A DNA stretch of 64,000 bases from Paenibacillus montanisoli (GCF_003268025.1 NZ_QLUW01000001.1:930001-994000); one strand, 5' to 3'; positions 54,160-62,384 are shown, numbered from the stretch's first letter. Program-made: numbers and translations. The notes: generated by a model from the sequence alone, not told the origin.

Positions 54160-54182
54160 CCTTGAAGCAGCAGTAATAAATC

Positions 54183-54258
<76 letters not shown>

Positions 54259-54270
54259 AATAAGAACTTC

Positions 54271-54301
54271 AACGCAACCTCACATGGTTGCGTTTTTTTA
54301 T
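54271..54301 (+). terminator. tRNA-Ala terminator
   Basis: AACGCAACC pairs with GGTTGCGTT around TCACAT, followed by TTTTT. Confidence 0.85.
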
Positions 54302-54597
54302 TTGGTGGTATGCCACGGGGGAGACCATCTCAACAATTTTAACGGTTGTGACAGCGCTTAATTTGCTTAAAATGCCCATTTTTATTTTCTAGCGGTTGCC
54401 AATGATCTTATTTGGAAATTATCACATAAGAATCGACCATTGCGCTGCAAATAACGTCAGTCATAACCGTTAGAGTTTCAAAAGTAGTCATTTTCACGAA
54501 ATAGCCGCTCTGACAACCGTAAGAATTTGTTCTGAACCCATCATATCTTTACTTCTTCATTGGTTCCGCCAATCATGTCTTTTTTGAGAATCAAATA
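54302..54597. other. AT-rich gap upstream of the arsenic operon
   Basis: About 300 bp with lower GC than the preceding core genes. No convincing gene is seen. TAACCGTTAGAG and ACAACCGTAAGA are weakly similar to each other. It marks the left end of the compositional change. Confidence 0.5.
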
Positions 54598-54613
54598 ATC
54601 AATTTTTTTTGAT
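54598..54613. promoter_or_regulatory. ArsR-type operator A
   Basis: ATCAATTTTTTTTGAT: half-sites ATCAA and TTGAT across six T. It overlaps the -35 of the promoter below and matches sites B and C in the same operon. Confidence 0.65.
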
Positions 54614-54637
54614 TTATAGCTAGACATCCAATAAGAT
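54609..54637 (+). promoter_or_regulatory. Promoter of the first ars operon
   Basis: TTGATT (54609-54614) and TAAGAT (54632-54637) are 17 bp apart. Operator A covers the -35 and operator B lies downstream of the start point. Confidence 0.65.
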
Positions 54638-54666
54638 ACCATGGTAAATTAAGTTCAAGATCAAAT

Positions 54667-54682
54667 ATCAAAAAAAGTTGAT
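54667..54682. promoter_or_regulatory. ArsR-type operator B
   Basis: ATCAAAAAAAGTTGAT, the same half-sites and 6-bp A-rich spacer as A, 25 bp before the first start codon. Confidence 0.65.
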
Positions 54683-54706
54683 TAATATGAAGCGGAGGGT
54701 TACAAT

Positions 54707-54919
54707 ATGAACATGTATACTTATGCAGCTGAAAAGTTGATGCAACTGCGTCAAACTGAAGTGGAACGCGCATCTCGTACAGCTTGGATGTGGAACGATA
54801 AAAACAAAAGCAATCAATCGGCAATTGGAAAACTGCTCGCTAGCTGGATCAACAAGAAAGCCGAACTAGCAGACGCAGTAAGTGAAGCGTGCTGCAGCTG
54901 CTGCGCCGTTAATCCATAA
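54707..54919 (+). CDS. Small Cys-rich-tail protein heading the ars operon
   Basis: Protein of 70 aa, unrecognised. It is mostly helical-looking and polar (EVERASRTAWMWNDKNKSNQ… ELADAVSEA) and ends in A-C-C-S-C-C-A-V-N-P. GGAGGG about 10 nt upstream gives a good start. It is the first gene after an ArsR-type promoter and 13 bp before arsR, so it should be arsenic-inducible. Two vicinal Cys pairs could bind As(III) as a chaperone or sensor; this is inference. It is a real gene by site, position and operator context. Confidence 0.7.
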   Translation: MNMYTYAAEKLMQLRQTEVERASRTAWMWNDKNKSNQSAIGKLLASWINKKAELADAVSEACCSCCAVNP

Positions 54920-54932
54920 AGAAGGTGATCTC

Positions 54933-55277
54933 TTGAAGAAAGAAATTCCTGTAAATGCAGTTACAGCATCGACAGTGTCATTTGAAAAATACGAACAAAA
55001 ATTTAAAGCATTGGCAGATCAGAAGCGGCTGCAAATTCTATTTGAGCTCTGTCAACGCGGAAATACGTGTGTATGCGATCTGACTGAAATTGTTGAAATG
55101 CCGCAATCGAAACTATCTTACCACTTAAAGATCTTATTGGACGCAGGGCTCATTACAAAAGAAACAAAGGGGACCTGGAGTTATTACGAGCTTAATTCTG
55201 ACGAAATCGGCGCGCTTCTTTCCGAGCAGTTGTGCTGCATTTTCAGACCTAACATAAAGTCGCCGGGTTGCTGCTAA
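54933..55277 (+). CDS. arsR: ArsR arsenical-resistance repressor
   Basis: Repressor of 114 aa. Its winged helix (KALADQKRLQILFELCQRG… QSKLSYHLKILLDAGLI) contains CVCDL, the As(III)-binding Cys pair on the recognition helix. It is strongly reminiscent of the Bacillus subtilis ArsR type, including ELNSDEIGALLSEQLCCIF and a Cys-Cys end. GAAGGTGA a few nt upstream makes TTG 54933 the start; the frame stays open further upstream through the preceding gene but without a site. It should bind operators A-C. Confidence 0.93.
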   Translation: MKKEIPVNAVTASTVSFEKYEQKFKALADQKRLQILFELCQRGNTCVCDLTEIVEMPQSKLSYHLKILLDAGLITKETKGTWSYYELNSDEIGALLSEQLCCIFRPNIKSPGCC

Positions 55278-55311
55278 TATTTTTTTAAGCGAAACATCAA
55301 AAAAAATTGAT
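55272..55311. promoter_or_regulatory. ArsR-type operator C with possible internal promoter
   Basis: ATCAAAAAAAATTGAT at 55296-55311 repeats operators A and B and ends 21 bp before arsI. TGCTAATAT at 55272-55280 is an extended -10, so arsI may have its own ArsR-controlled transcript. Confidence 0.6.
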
Positions 55312-55332
55312 TTATAAAAGGAGTGCTTGCAC

Positions 55333-55806
55333 ATGAAAATGCACGTAGCCATTAATGTCAGGAACTTGGATCAATCCCTGGAATTTTACAAAAAGTTGTT
55401 CAATGCAGAACCGACGAAAGTGAAAGAAAACTATGCTAAATTCGAACTGAATAACCCGTCATTACATTTTTCGTTAAATGTACGTCCTTACGATAATAAA
55501 GGCGTGTTAAATCATTTCGGCTTCCAGGTAAAAAACACAGAAGAAGTGCTTGCGGCAAAAACACGTTTGCAAGAAGCGGGATTGGTTTCCTTCGACGAAA
55601 TGAATACGACTTGCTGCTATGCCGTGCAAGATAAAATCTGGGTAACGGATCCGGAAGGGAACCCTTGGGAAGTATTTTACACCAAAGAAGACAGTGAATT
55701 CGAAGCAGCGGAAGATCGTGCAAGCGTACCTGATGTTTGTTGCACTGTGCCTGCTCCGCAACCGGTAGTATTAGAAGACCTTAGGAGGAGAAATTCATGC
55801 TGCTAA
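55333..55806 (+). CDS. arsI: ArsI C-As lyase (ArsI/CadI VOC family)
   Basis: Fe(II)-dependent dioxygenase of 157 aa that breaks the carbon-arsenic bond of trivalent organoarsenicals such as MAs(III). The VOC metal triad is H4, H61 and E113, and the arsenical-binding vicinal pair is C94-C95 in NTTCCYA, the ArsI hallmark. The C-terminus adds CC (VPDVCC) and ends NSCC. AAAAGGAG is 9 nt upstream of ATG 55333. It overlaps arsN1 by 10 bp. Confidence 0.92.
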   Translation: MKMHVAINVRNLDQSLEFYKKLFNAEPTKVKENYAKFELNNPSLHFSLNVRPYDNKGVLNHFGFQVKNTEEVLAAKTRLQEAGLVSFDEMNTTCCYAVQDKIWVTDPEGNPWEVFYTKEDSEFEAAEDRASVPDVCCTVPAPQPVVLEDLRRRNSCC

Positions 55807-56285
55807 TTCGTGGTGCCCGTGATACGGATATCGAAAATATTCGTTTGATCTATAACCAAGGCATTGAGGACCGCATTGCTACCTTGGAAGGCGCTACAAA
55901 AGATGAAGCCTATATGCGTAATTGGTTCGAAACCCACCAAGGACGCTATCAAATACTGGTTGCAGAAGCAAATGGTGAAGTTGTTGGCTGGGCAGCGATC
56001 AATCCATACAGTTCACGATGCGCCTATGATGGCGTTGGCGATATCTCCGTTTACATTCATCGCAATTGGCGCGGAAAAGGCGTTGGCAGCCAGCTGCTTC
56101 AAAAGCTTGAAGAGGCAGGGAAAGAGTATAAATTCTATAAGTTTGTGCTGTTTACTTTCCCGTTTAACAAGCTGGGGCAAGGGCTGTACCGTAAATTAGG
56201 ATATCGTGAGGTAGGCGTTTTTCATAATCAGGGCTTGTTGGACGGTAATTTTATCGACGTCATGGCAATGGAAAAACTACTATAA
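55797..56285 (+). CDS. arsN1: ArsN1-family N-acetyltransferase (arsinothricin resistance)
   Basis: GNAT acetyltransferase of 162 aa. It starts IRGARDTDIENIRLIYNQGI-EDRIATLE, typical of ArsN1. Acetyl-CoA contacts are in HRNWRGKGVGSQLLQKL, and the tail is REVGVFHNQGLLDGNFIDVM. ArsN1 enzymes acetylate the organoarsenical antibiotic arsinothricin. AGGAGGAG precedes the ATG inside arsI, so the two are coupled. A phosphinothricin-acetyltransferase role is the closest alternative. Confidence 0.85.
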   Translation: MLLIRGARDTDIENIRLIYNQGIEDRIATLEGATKDEAYMRNWFETHQGRYQILVAEANGEVVGWAAINPYSSRCAYDGVGDISVYIHRNWRGKGVGSQLLQKLEEAGKEYKFYKFVLFTFPFNKLGQGLYRKLGYREVGVFHNQGLLDGNFIDVMAMEKLL

Positions 56286-56292
56286 AACTGAT

Positions 56293-56322
56293 TAGCTCGT
56301 CGGATATCCGGCGGGCTTTTTT
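56293..56322 (+). terminator. Terminator after arsN1
   Basis: AGCTCGTCGG pairs with CCGGCGGGCT through two G-T pairs around ATAT, followed by T6. It separates the first ars operon from the monooxygenase gene. Confidence 0.75.
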
Positions 56323-56441
56323 ATGTTTCCGTGATGGACACGAACAGCAAACTTCGACTTGCAACTTACTTTTGCAGGACCAACGAATCTAGAACAATAA
56401 AATGACTTGCTAGATAAGTAAACAGTATTGAAAGATAACCC

Positions 56442-56455
56442 TCGAATATATTTGA
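56442..56455. promoter_or_regulatory. Near-palindrome before the monooxygenase gene
   Basis: TCGAATATATTTGA is a 14-bp palindrome with one mismatch, 15 bp before the start codon. It is not the ATCAA-N6-TTGAT type seen upstream. Confidence 0.3.
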
Positions 56456-56470
56456 ATAAGAGGTGGTTGC

Positions 56471-57688
56471 ATGAGGCAAATTGAAACGGATGTATGCATT
56501 GTTGGCGGCGGTCCCGCGGGGATGATGTTGGCACTCCTGCTCGCGAAACAAAGAATGCGCGTCATTGTGCTGGAACGTAACGAAAACTTTGATCGGGAAT
56601 ACAGAGGCGAGGTGCTATTGCCGCGCTTTGTCCAGATGCTCGACCAATTAAATTTGAGGGACTACATTGAATCACAGCCCCATTTAAAGCTAAAAAATAT
56701 TGAGCTCATGCAGACGAGCAAGAAGATCGCAGGGTTTAGTTTCTCGAACCTACATCCAAACTTTTCGTACGGGATGTGGATGCCTCAAACGTTTATGCTT
56801 CAAGCGCTTCATGAAAAATGCAAATCATTCCCTACATACTCCATTCTATTTCGTTCTGCCGTCAAACAAGTCATTAGGGAAGGTAATCAAATTAAAGGTG
56901 TGATTGCCTCGGATGGCAAAAACGAAGGAGTAAACATTAAAGCTAAAATCACAGTTGGATCGGATGGGCGGTTCTCTTCGATCCGTAAATTGGCAGGCTT
57001 TGAATTACAATATGAATACTATAAAAATGATATCGTTTGGTTTACGATTCCGCTTCCGCCTGGTCAGGAAAACACGCTGCGGTTTTGCTTAGCAGATACC
57101 ATTCATTTAATGCTTCCGAAATACCCAAATCACATACAAGTTGGGCTCGTTTTCCGAAAGAATGCATGGAAAGAGACCCGCGAGCGGGGCCTCGAGACAT
57201 TTAAGGATTATCTCCGAAAATTGAATCCGCTTTTTCGTAACTTTGCGGACGAAATCGAAGATTTCACCGCTTTTACCGTTCTCCAATCTCGGATCATGAA
57301 TGTGAAGGAATGGGCGCAAGACGGTTGTGTATTAATCGGAGACGCAGCACATTGCGCCTCTCCAGTCGGAGCAATTGGTGTGTCGTTATCCGTGGCATCC
57401 GCGATTGTTTCTGCCGATATTATTTGGAAGTCTGTAAAGAGCGGAAACACATCTATTGCTTTTCTGCATCAAATACAAACCATTCGTCAGCGGGAGATCC
57501 GAATGGTTCATCGTTTGCAAAAGCGAGCCGAAGGCATTGTTATGGAACGTCCCCAACTTTTTCGAATGATGGCTTCAAACGTTGTCCCCTTTTTGAGTAA
57601 CTCGTCCATAGCAAAGTTGGTTCAGCGTAGAGCGTTTTTCCTTTCTAGTCCATTGCCAATTGACCCAAGTTTTCGGTTCTTGAAGTGA
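56471..57688 (+). CDS. FAD-dependent monooxygenase in the arsenic island
   Basis: Flavoprotein monooxygenase of 405 aa (PHBH-like/group A). It has the dinucleotide motif VGGGPAGMM (11-19), the central VGSDGRFSSIRKLAG segment, and GCVLIGDAAHCASPVGAIGVS with the GD motif. AGAGGTGG is just upstream of ATG. It lies between ArsI/ArsN1 and ArsR/ArsB/ArsC, so oxidation of an arsenical is plausible but not shown. It is not ArsH (an NADPH-FMN reductase) by sequence. Confidence 0.8.
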   Translation: MRQIETDVCIVGGGPAGMMLALLLAKQRMRVIVLERNENFDREYRGEVLLPRFVQMLDQLNLRDYIESQPHLKLKNIELMQTSKKIAGFSFSNLHPNFSYGMWMPQTFMLQALHEKCKSFPTYSILFRSAVKQVIREGNQIKGVIASDGKNEGVNIKAKITVGSDGRFSSIRKLAGFELQYEYYKNDIVWFTIPLPPGQENTLRFCLADTIHLMLPKYPNHIQVGLVFRKNAWKETRERGLETFKDYLRKLNPLFRNFADEIEDFTAFTVLQSRIMNVKEWAQDGCVLIGDAAHCASPVGAIGVSLSVASAIVSADIIWKSVKSGNTSIAFLHQIQTIRQREIRMVHRLQKRAEGIVMERPQLFRMMASNVVPFLSNSSIAKLVQRRAFFLSSPLPIDPSFRFLK

Positions 57689-57898
57689 GTTTTTCTATTG
57701 TAGGAGCCACCTCCGTCGTTTAGGAGGGGCTTCTCATTAATTTAAAAGTAAATCGCAACAACGAACTTTAATAGAGCTTTACAAAATATTAAAATATAAT
57801 TCGTTGATTATATAAGCAAATCATTATATAGTTATTAAGTGATTTCAGCCGTTGCTGCTATAACTGCGAGTGATCGGCGAGTAAAGGGGAAATGGAGT
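57689..57898. other. Intergenic region with hairpin and arsR2 promoter
   Basis: A hairpin (GGAGCCACCTCC with GGAGGGGCTTC, 57702-57735) may end the monooxygenase transcript. TTGATT (57804-57809) and TATAGT (57827-57832), 17 bp apart, form a good promoter with a start point near 57839. TGATT-N9-AATCA (57805-57823) overlaps it and may be the second repressor's operator. Confidence 0.6.
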
Positions 57899-58207
57899 TT
57901 GGATCAAATTCAAATGATGGCAGACCAATTTAAGCTGCTCGGGGATAAAACGCGTCTTACGATGCTTGCCATGTTAAAGGAGCGAGCGCTTTGCGTTTGC
58001 GATCTTGTTGAGTTTCTCGAGACATCACAACCGAATGTAAGCCAGCATTTGCGGAAATTAAAAGATGCCGGGCTTGTCAATGAAATGAGGAAGGGACAGT
58101 GGATTTACTATTCCCTAAACATTGACGACAAGCCATACATCGGGACGATTCTAAATCATATACCGTCCTTAAAAGAGAAGATGATCAACTTAAAGAACGA
58201 CTGTTAA
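57899..58207 (+). CDS. arsR: Second ArsR-family repressor
   Basis: Repressor of about 102 aa with [28 protein letters not shown] (As-sensing CVCDL) and the recognition helix [17 protein letters not shown]. An open GTG at 57839 coincides with the predicted transcription start and has no ribosome site. AAGGGGA at 57884-57890 sits 8 nt before the in-frame TTG at 57899, so that start is preferred. It precedes arsB by 19 bp and differs from the first ArsR. Confidence 0.85.
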   Translation: MDQIQMMADQFKLLGDKTRLTMLAMLKERALCVCDLVEFLETSQPNVSQHLRKLKDAGLVNEMRKGQWIYYSLNIDDKPYIGTILNHIPSLKEKMINLKNDC

Positions 58208-58226
58208 GAGCAATTGGAGGTTCAAC

Positions 58227-59675
58227 ATGGCGATTATAGCGTTTCTGATTTTTCTTGTTACCTTAACGTTTGTCATCTGGCAGCCAAAAGGGCTTAATAT
58301 CGGATGGTCGGCAAGCGGCGGTGCAATTCTTGCTTTAATTTTTGGAGTCGTGGAGCTTGCCGACGTCGGCACCGTAACCGGTATCGTATGGAATGCAACG
58401 CTTGCCTTTGTCGCGATCATTCTGATATCGCTCATTTTAGATGAGATCGGGTTCTTTGAGTGGGCTGCGCTGCATATGGCACGGTTGGCTAAAGGCAATG
58501 GCAAGCTTATGTTTGTTTACGTAGTTCTCCTGGGTGCGGCAGTAGCTGCTTTCTTTGCTAATGATGGTGCCGCGCTTATTTTGACGCCAATTGTGCTTGC
58601 GATGGTGCGGGCTCTCAAATTTGACCAGAGAATGATCTTGCCGTTTATTATGGCCAGCGGTTTTATCGCAGATTCGACATCTCTTCCGCTTGTGGTTAGT
58701 AACCTCGTCAACATCGTGTCTGCCGATTATTTTGGCATCGGCTTTGTTGAATATGCCAGCCGGATGATGATTCCGAATTTGTTTTCGCTTTTGGCAAGCC
58801 TTCTCGTCTTGTTCTTATTCTTCCGAAAGAGCATTCCGGGCAACTATGATCTAAGTCAGTTAAAAAAACCGGTCGATGCCATTAAGGATAGGAAGCTGTT
58901 TCATCTTTCATGGGTTATCCTAGCGGTGCTGCTTGCTGCGTACCTAGTAAGTCAGTTCATTCGCGTTCCGGTTTCCGTCATTGCTGGAATTATCGCGATT
59001 TGGTTTATTCTTGCCGCGCGGCGCAGCCCAGCTATTCATACCTGGAAGCTCGTCAAAGGCGCTCCTTGGGCTGTTGTCATTTTCTCCATCGGTATGTATG
59101 TTGTCGTATATGGACTTCGCAACGTCGGACTGACTGATGCGCTTGGAGAGGTTATTCAAGTGATTGCAGATCAAGGATTATTCGTATCCACGCTCGGCAC
59201 GGGCTTCCTAGCAGCGATTTTGTCATCCATTATGAACAATATGCCGACCGTCATGATTGACGCGCTAGCCATTAAAGGAACTGCTACTCAGGGCGTGATC
59301 CGAGAATCTCTGGTCTATGCGAATGTAATCGGTAGTGATCTAGGTCCAAAAATCACGCCGATCGGCTCACTGGCAACGTTGCTGTGGCTGCATGTTTTAT
59401 CACGTAAGGATGTCAAAATCACCTGGGGCAATTATTTTAAAACAGGTATCGTTCTGACTGTTCCGACGCTCTTTATCACGTTGACGGGGTTGTATCTGTG
59501 GCTTCGCTTGATCCATTCAACAAGCATGAATGTTTGGATATTAATTGCCATTATTGCGGTCATTTTTGTTGTAATCGTAATTTTGATAAAAGCTGTGTTA
59601 GGTTCAAGAAGCAGCAAAGACTTTAATGAAGTTGTGAAAATCAAACAAATTCAAGATAAGGGAGATCATCAATGA
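58227..59675 (+). CDS. arsB: Arsenite efflux transporter ArsB
   Basis: Membrane arsenite/antimonite:H+ antiporter of 482 aa, with motifs '[32 protein letters not shown]' and '[20 protein letters not shown]' and the late '[20 protein letters not shown]'. It is longer than the usual ~430 aa because an extra hydrophobic segment and basic tail ([21 protein letters not shown]…) follow. GGAGG precedes ATG. It is coupled to arsC by a 4-bp overlap and extrudes As(III) made by ArsC. Confidence 0.93.
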   Translation: MAIIAFLIFLVTLTFVIWQPKGLNIGWSASGGAILALIFGVVELADVGTVTGIVWNATLAFVAIILISLILDEIGFFEWAALHMARLAKGNGKLMFVYVVLLGAAVAAFFANDGAALILTPIVLAMVRALKFDQRMILPFIMASGFIADSTSLPLVVSNLVNIVSADYFGIGFVEYASRMMIPNLFSLLASLLVLFLFFRKSIPGNYDLSQLKKPVDAIKDRKLFHLSWVILAVLLAAYLVSQFIRVPVSVIAGIIAIWFILAARRSPAIHTWKLVKGAPWAVVIFSIGMYVVVYGLRNVGLTDALGEVIQVIADQGLFVSTLGTGFLAAILSSIMNNMPTVMIDALAIKGTATQGVIRESLVYANVIGSDLGPKITPIGSLATLLWLHVLSRKDVKITWGNYFKTGIVLTVPTLFITLTGLYLWLRLIHSTSMNVWILIAIIAVIFVVIVILIKAVLGSRSSKDFNEVVKIKQIQDKGDHQ

Positions 59676-60100
59676 TGAACAACAAACCGCTTGTTTACTT
59701 TCTATGTACAGGAAATTCTTGCCGAAGCCAAATGGCAGATGGCTTTTTGAAAGCCCTTGGCGGCGACAAATACGAGGTGAAAAGCGCAGGACTTGAAGCT
59801 CATGGGTTAAATCCCCGCGCTGTCCAAACAATGAAGGAAGCAGGCATTGATATTTCGAATCACACTTCGGATGTCATTGACCCTGAGATCCTAAAGCAAG
59901 CGGATTACATCATTACTCTTTGCGGTCACGCCAACGATAACTGTCCGGTTGTACGCAATGACAAAGCTGAAAGATGGCATTGGGGCTTTGAAGACCCTGC
60001 CAAAGCAACAGGATCGGAAGAGGAGATTACGGCTAAGTTCCGTGAAGTTCGCGAGTCGATCATGAATCGCATCGCGCAATTTGTGAAAGAAGGCAAATAA
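59672..60100 (+). CDS. arsC: Arsenate reductase ArsC (thioredoxin-coupled)
   Basis: Low-molecular-weight-phosphatase-type arsenate reductase, 142 aa. The catalytic Cys12 starts C-T-G-N-S-C-R, and the disulfide-shuttle pair is C84 and C91 (LCGHANDNC). This matches the Bacillus subtilis/S. aureus class. AAGGGAGATC serves ATG 59672 or 59675. It reduces As(V) to As(III) for ArsB export. Confidence 0.96.
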   Translation: MMNNKPLVYFLCTGNSCRSQMADGFLKALGGDKYEVKSAGLEAHGLNPRAVQTMKEAGIDISNHTSDVIDPEILKQADYIITLCGHANDNCPVVRNDKAERWHWGFEDPAKATGSEEEITAKFREVRESIMNRIAQFVKEGK

Positions 60101-60115
60101 GCGCCGCCAAAAAAA

Positions 60116-60151
60116 GGGAGATCACTCGCCCGTATGGACGAGTAATCTCCC
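60116..60151 (-). terminator. Terminator between arsC and the lipoprotein gene
   Basis: GGGAGATCACTCG pairs with CGAGTAATCTCCC (one mismatch). The T-run is on the minus strand (A-run at 60109-60114). Confidence 0.75.
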
Positions 60152-60158
60152 AATATAT

Positions 60159-60881
60159 TTACCCCGCCATATTATTCACGGCATCCGCAGGCGCATATAC
60201 CGAAATATGGTCCACCTTTCCTGTGTCGGCCGAAATAATGAAGCGCAGCTCGAAGGAGTCGCTTGCTTTGTAGGTATAGATGGTGTCGCTGCCGTTTTTC
60301 GTGACTTTCTCTGCCTTGCCGAGCGCGGCTTCGATTTGCTCCAACGTCAACTTCTGCAGCTCCGGCGCATCGGAACGGACATCAAAAATCTGACTGCCTT
60401 TGTTGAAGCCGATCACCGCGTGCTTCTTTGCATAGGTCGCGTAATTGCCCTTGCCCGCGAAATCCGTTTTGTCGGATTTGCCCCAGTCCTTCTCGACGTC
60501 GTCGATCAGATTCTTGTCCGCGGCAAACGGAATGCCCTTCACTTTCCCGTCCTTCGCCAAATTCAACATCGCTTCGAGATCCCGGGCCGTCTGGCTTCCA
60601 TCATTCGATGGCGATGATGAGTTGTCGGAAGAGCCGCCTTCGGCATTATCCGCCGGTTGATTCGAAGCATTGCCGCCGGTGCTGCCATTGGTATTCGCAG
60701 CATTCCCGTCACTGGATTGATCGTTGCCTGTATTCGTCGAATCCGCCGGAGGCGTGACGTTATTTTGAGTGTCAGTGTTGGTATCGTTGGCCGAATTGTT
60801 GTTGGAGCATGCGGATAGCATCATGGCGCCAATCAGCAGCGCCGCGAATGCGAGTAGTTTAACAGTTTGTTTCCTCTTCAT
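60159..60881 (-). CDS. YjgB-like (DUF4309) lipoprotein
   Basis: Protein of 240 aa. The signal ends in lipobox LSAC, followed by a long low-complexity Asn/Ser/Thr/Gly linker (about 27-95). The C-terminal domain (ARDLEAMLNLAKDGKVKGIPF… GKAEKVTKNGSDTIYTYKASDSFELRFII) matches the DUF4309/YjgB pattern. It should be anchored outside the membrane; function unknown. GGAG 9 nt upstream favours ATG 60881 over two nearer ATGs. Its GC is higher than that of the flanking accessory DNA. Confidence 0.75.
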   Translation of the reverse strand: MKRKQTVKLLAFAALLIGAMMLSACSNNNSANDTNTDTQNNVTPPADSTNTGNDQSSDGNAANTNGSTGGNASNQPADNAEGGSSDNSSSPSNDGSQTARDLEAMLNLAKDGKVKGIPFAADKNLIDDVEKDWGKSDKTDFAGKGNYATYAKKHAVIGFNKGSQIFDVRSDAPELQKLTLEQIEAALGKAEKVTKNGSDTIYTYKASDSFELRFIISADTGKVDHISVYAPADAVNNMAG

Positions 60882-61052
60882 TCGGTTCATCTCCATTGTG
60901 TTTTGGTGGTGAAGCTACACTCTCTAAACGAGCATGACCATGAAAATGTTTCAATCGTCAGCATACTTCAGGCTCTCTGATATTTTACAGCTGTACGACG
61001 TAGAGTCTCAGCCATTCAAACTCATCATTAACTAGAGGATTCCTTCGTTGCT

Positions 61053-61456
61053 TTGAATCCATTCAGCCTTATACTCGTTATATGCTCACCGATCATGAAG
61101 CGTAAGATGAAATTACGAAATCGTCAACTACTAGAAAAGGAAATTGAAATACTTCGACCGGATATTATTATTACTATCGGTAGACCAGCGAAAACAATCT
61201 TAGGAAATACTAAGTTTAATGGTACCCATCTCGTTATTTCCATCTTAATTTCATTAAGCAATATCATACGGGAGCTGCTCTTGAAAATTATCGCAATCAA
61301 ATACTTGGAATACAACAAGCACTTAATCGATTGGAAAGGCTAGATAACTTACCTCGACCCATTAGTGATTTTACTATCAAGAGAATACAGGAAGCTTTGA
61401 ACCGTGAAAACAATCATTTATTCCATATCATTGGACCGAGACAATGGCTAGATTGA
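61053..61456 (+). pseudogene. Frameshifted uracil-DNA-glycosylase-like gene
   Basis: The first frame gives …LLEKEIEILRPDIIITIGRPAKTILG, like the 'EI..L.P..II.LG..A' segment of the UDG superfamily. It then leaves homology. The +2 frame takes over near 61215-61235 with YPSRYFHLNF…HTGAALENYRNQILGIQQAL and runs to TGA at 61454-61456. One indel therefore splits the gene, and the 5' part also looks short. The family call is tentative. Confidence 0.45.
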
Positions 61457-61491
61457 TTCGAAATGTTTTTATAGAAAACTTGCTCGTTAAA

Positions 61492-61510
61492 CTAACGGGC
61501 ACGATAGCAC
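61492..61510 (+). repeat. CTRACGGGYACGATAG repeat, copy 1
   Basis: CTAACGGGCACGATAGCAC lies 36 bp after the pseudogene stop and is followed by a hairpin (AAGCTG…CAGCTT, about 61519-61541) and TGTTTAG. The rest of the gap to 61665 shows no gene. Confidence 0.6.
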
Positions 61511-61665
61511 AACATTGAAAAGCTGCCGAACAACATCAGCTTGTTTAGCTTATGGGCAGGTTTGCGTAATCATTACGCGAATACTTCAAGCATGGGTATT
61601 TTGCGAAGTCTGCAATAAGACAGTCAACGGAAATTGCCCAATAATATAATGATCAGGTGATTTTT

Positions 61666-62073
61666 ATGCTAGATAAAGTATTTAGAAAATTAAAGATGGA
61701 AGCATTAATAAAGAAAAACAATAATTAAACAGAAAACGATTACGGCACACTATTTATTGAATGTATTGATGCTCTGGGGAATGACGTAAAAATTTTTAGC
61801 GATGAACAATCAAAGTTGTATGTAAATGAGTTAGATAAAACATTTACATTCTTCTCTTGGGGGAAAGTTGATTGGAGTAACATTGAAAATAAAGAGTTGA
61901 TAAATGGCCCTTCCGAAGTAATCAAATTTATTGAAAAAAACAAAAATAATCTATCCGATAGATACTTAATTATATGGGATAATGCAAGATACCCTGTTAT
62001 TGAAACATCCCTTCAACAAATAATAAATGCATGGGTCAATGTGATTTCGGTTAGCTTCGATACTTTTAAATAA
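61666..62073 (+). pseudogene. Nonsense-interrupted gene of unknown function
   Basis: An ATG at 61666 with AGGTGA upstream opens LDKVFRKLKMEALIKKNNN, then an in-frame TAA at 61726-61728. The same frame continues without further stops (TENDYGTLFIECIDALGND… FFSWGKVDWSNIENKELINGPSEV…) to 62073. That is 136 codons with one stop, as expected for a recent point mutation. A TTG at 61816 could start a shorter product but has no good site. No family is recognised. Confidence 0.55.
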
Positions 62074-62384
62074 CTTGATATTAATTGAAAATTATCACGA
62101 AGGAGAAATAACAATAGGATTGGGGAACATCCGATAACAATGTATTCCACTTCGGTTCTTTCGAAATGATTCATTCAGCTGACGGGTACGATAGTACGGC
62201 GATGGAACCGATCCATCGCTTGTTTTTGTTTCTGAACGCTCCGCTCAACTATTCTAGCTAATAGCTTGTCAATATTTAAAACTTAATGGATAAATTCCAC
62301 GATGCTATACTGTAAAAAGAGCACGCCAAATAACCATCCTTTGCAGGATGGTAAGGTTTTCCTTAGAAGGTTAGTGTTGTTTGC
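62074..62384. other. Gap with repeat copy 2 and hairpins
   Basis: CTGACGGGTACGATAGTAC at 62179-62197 repeats the 61492 element and is followed by a terminator-like GCGATGG-N7-CCATCGC then TTGTTTTTG (about 62199-62229). CCATCC/GGATGG near 62335-62353 may mark the right end of the IS. No gene is seen. Confidence 0.5.
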
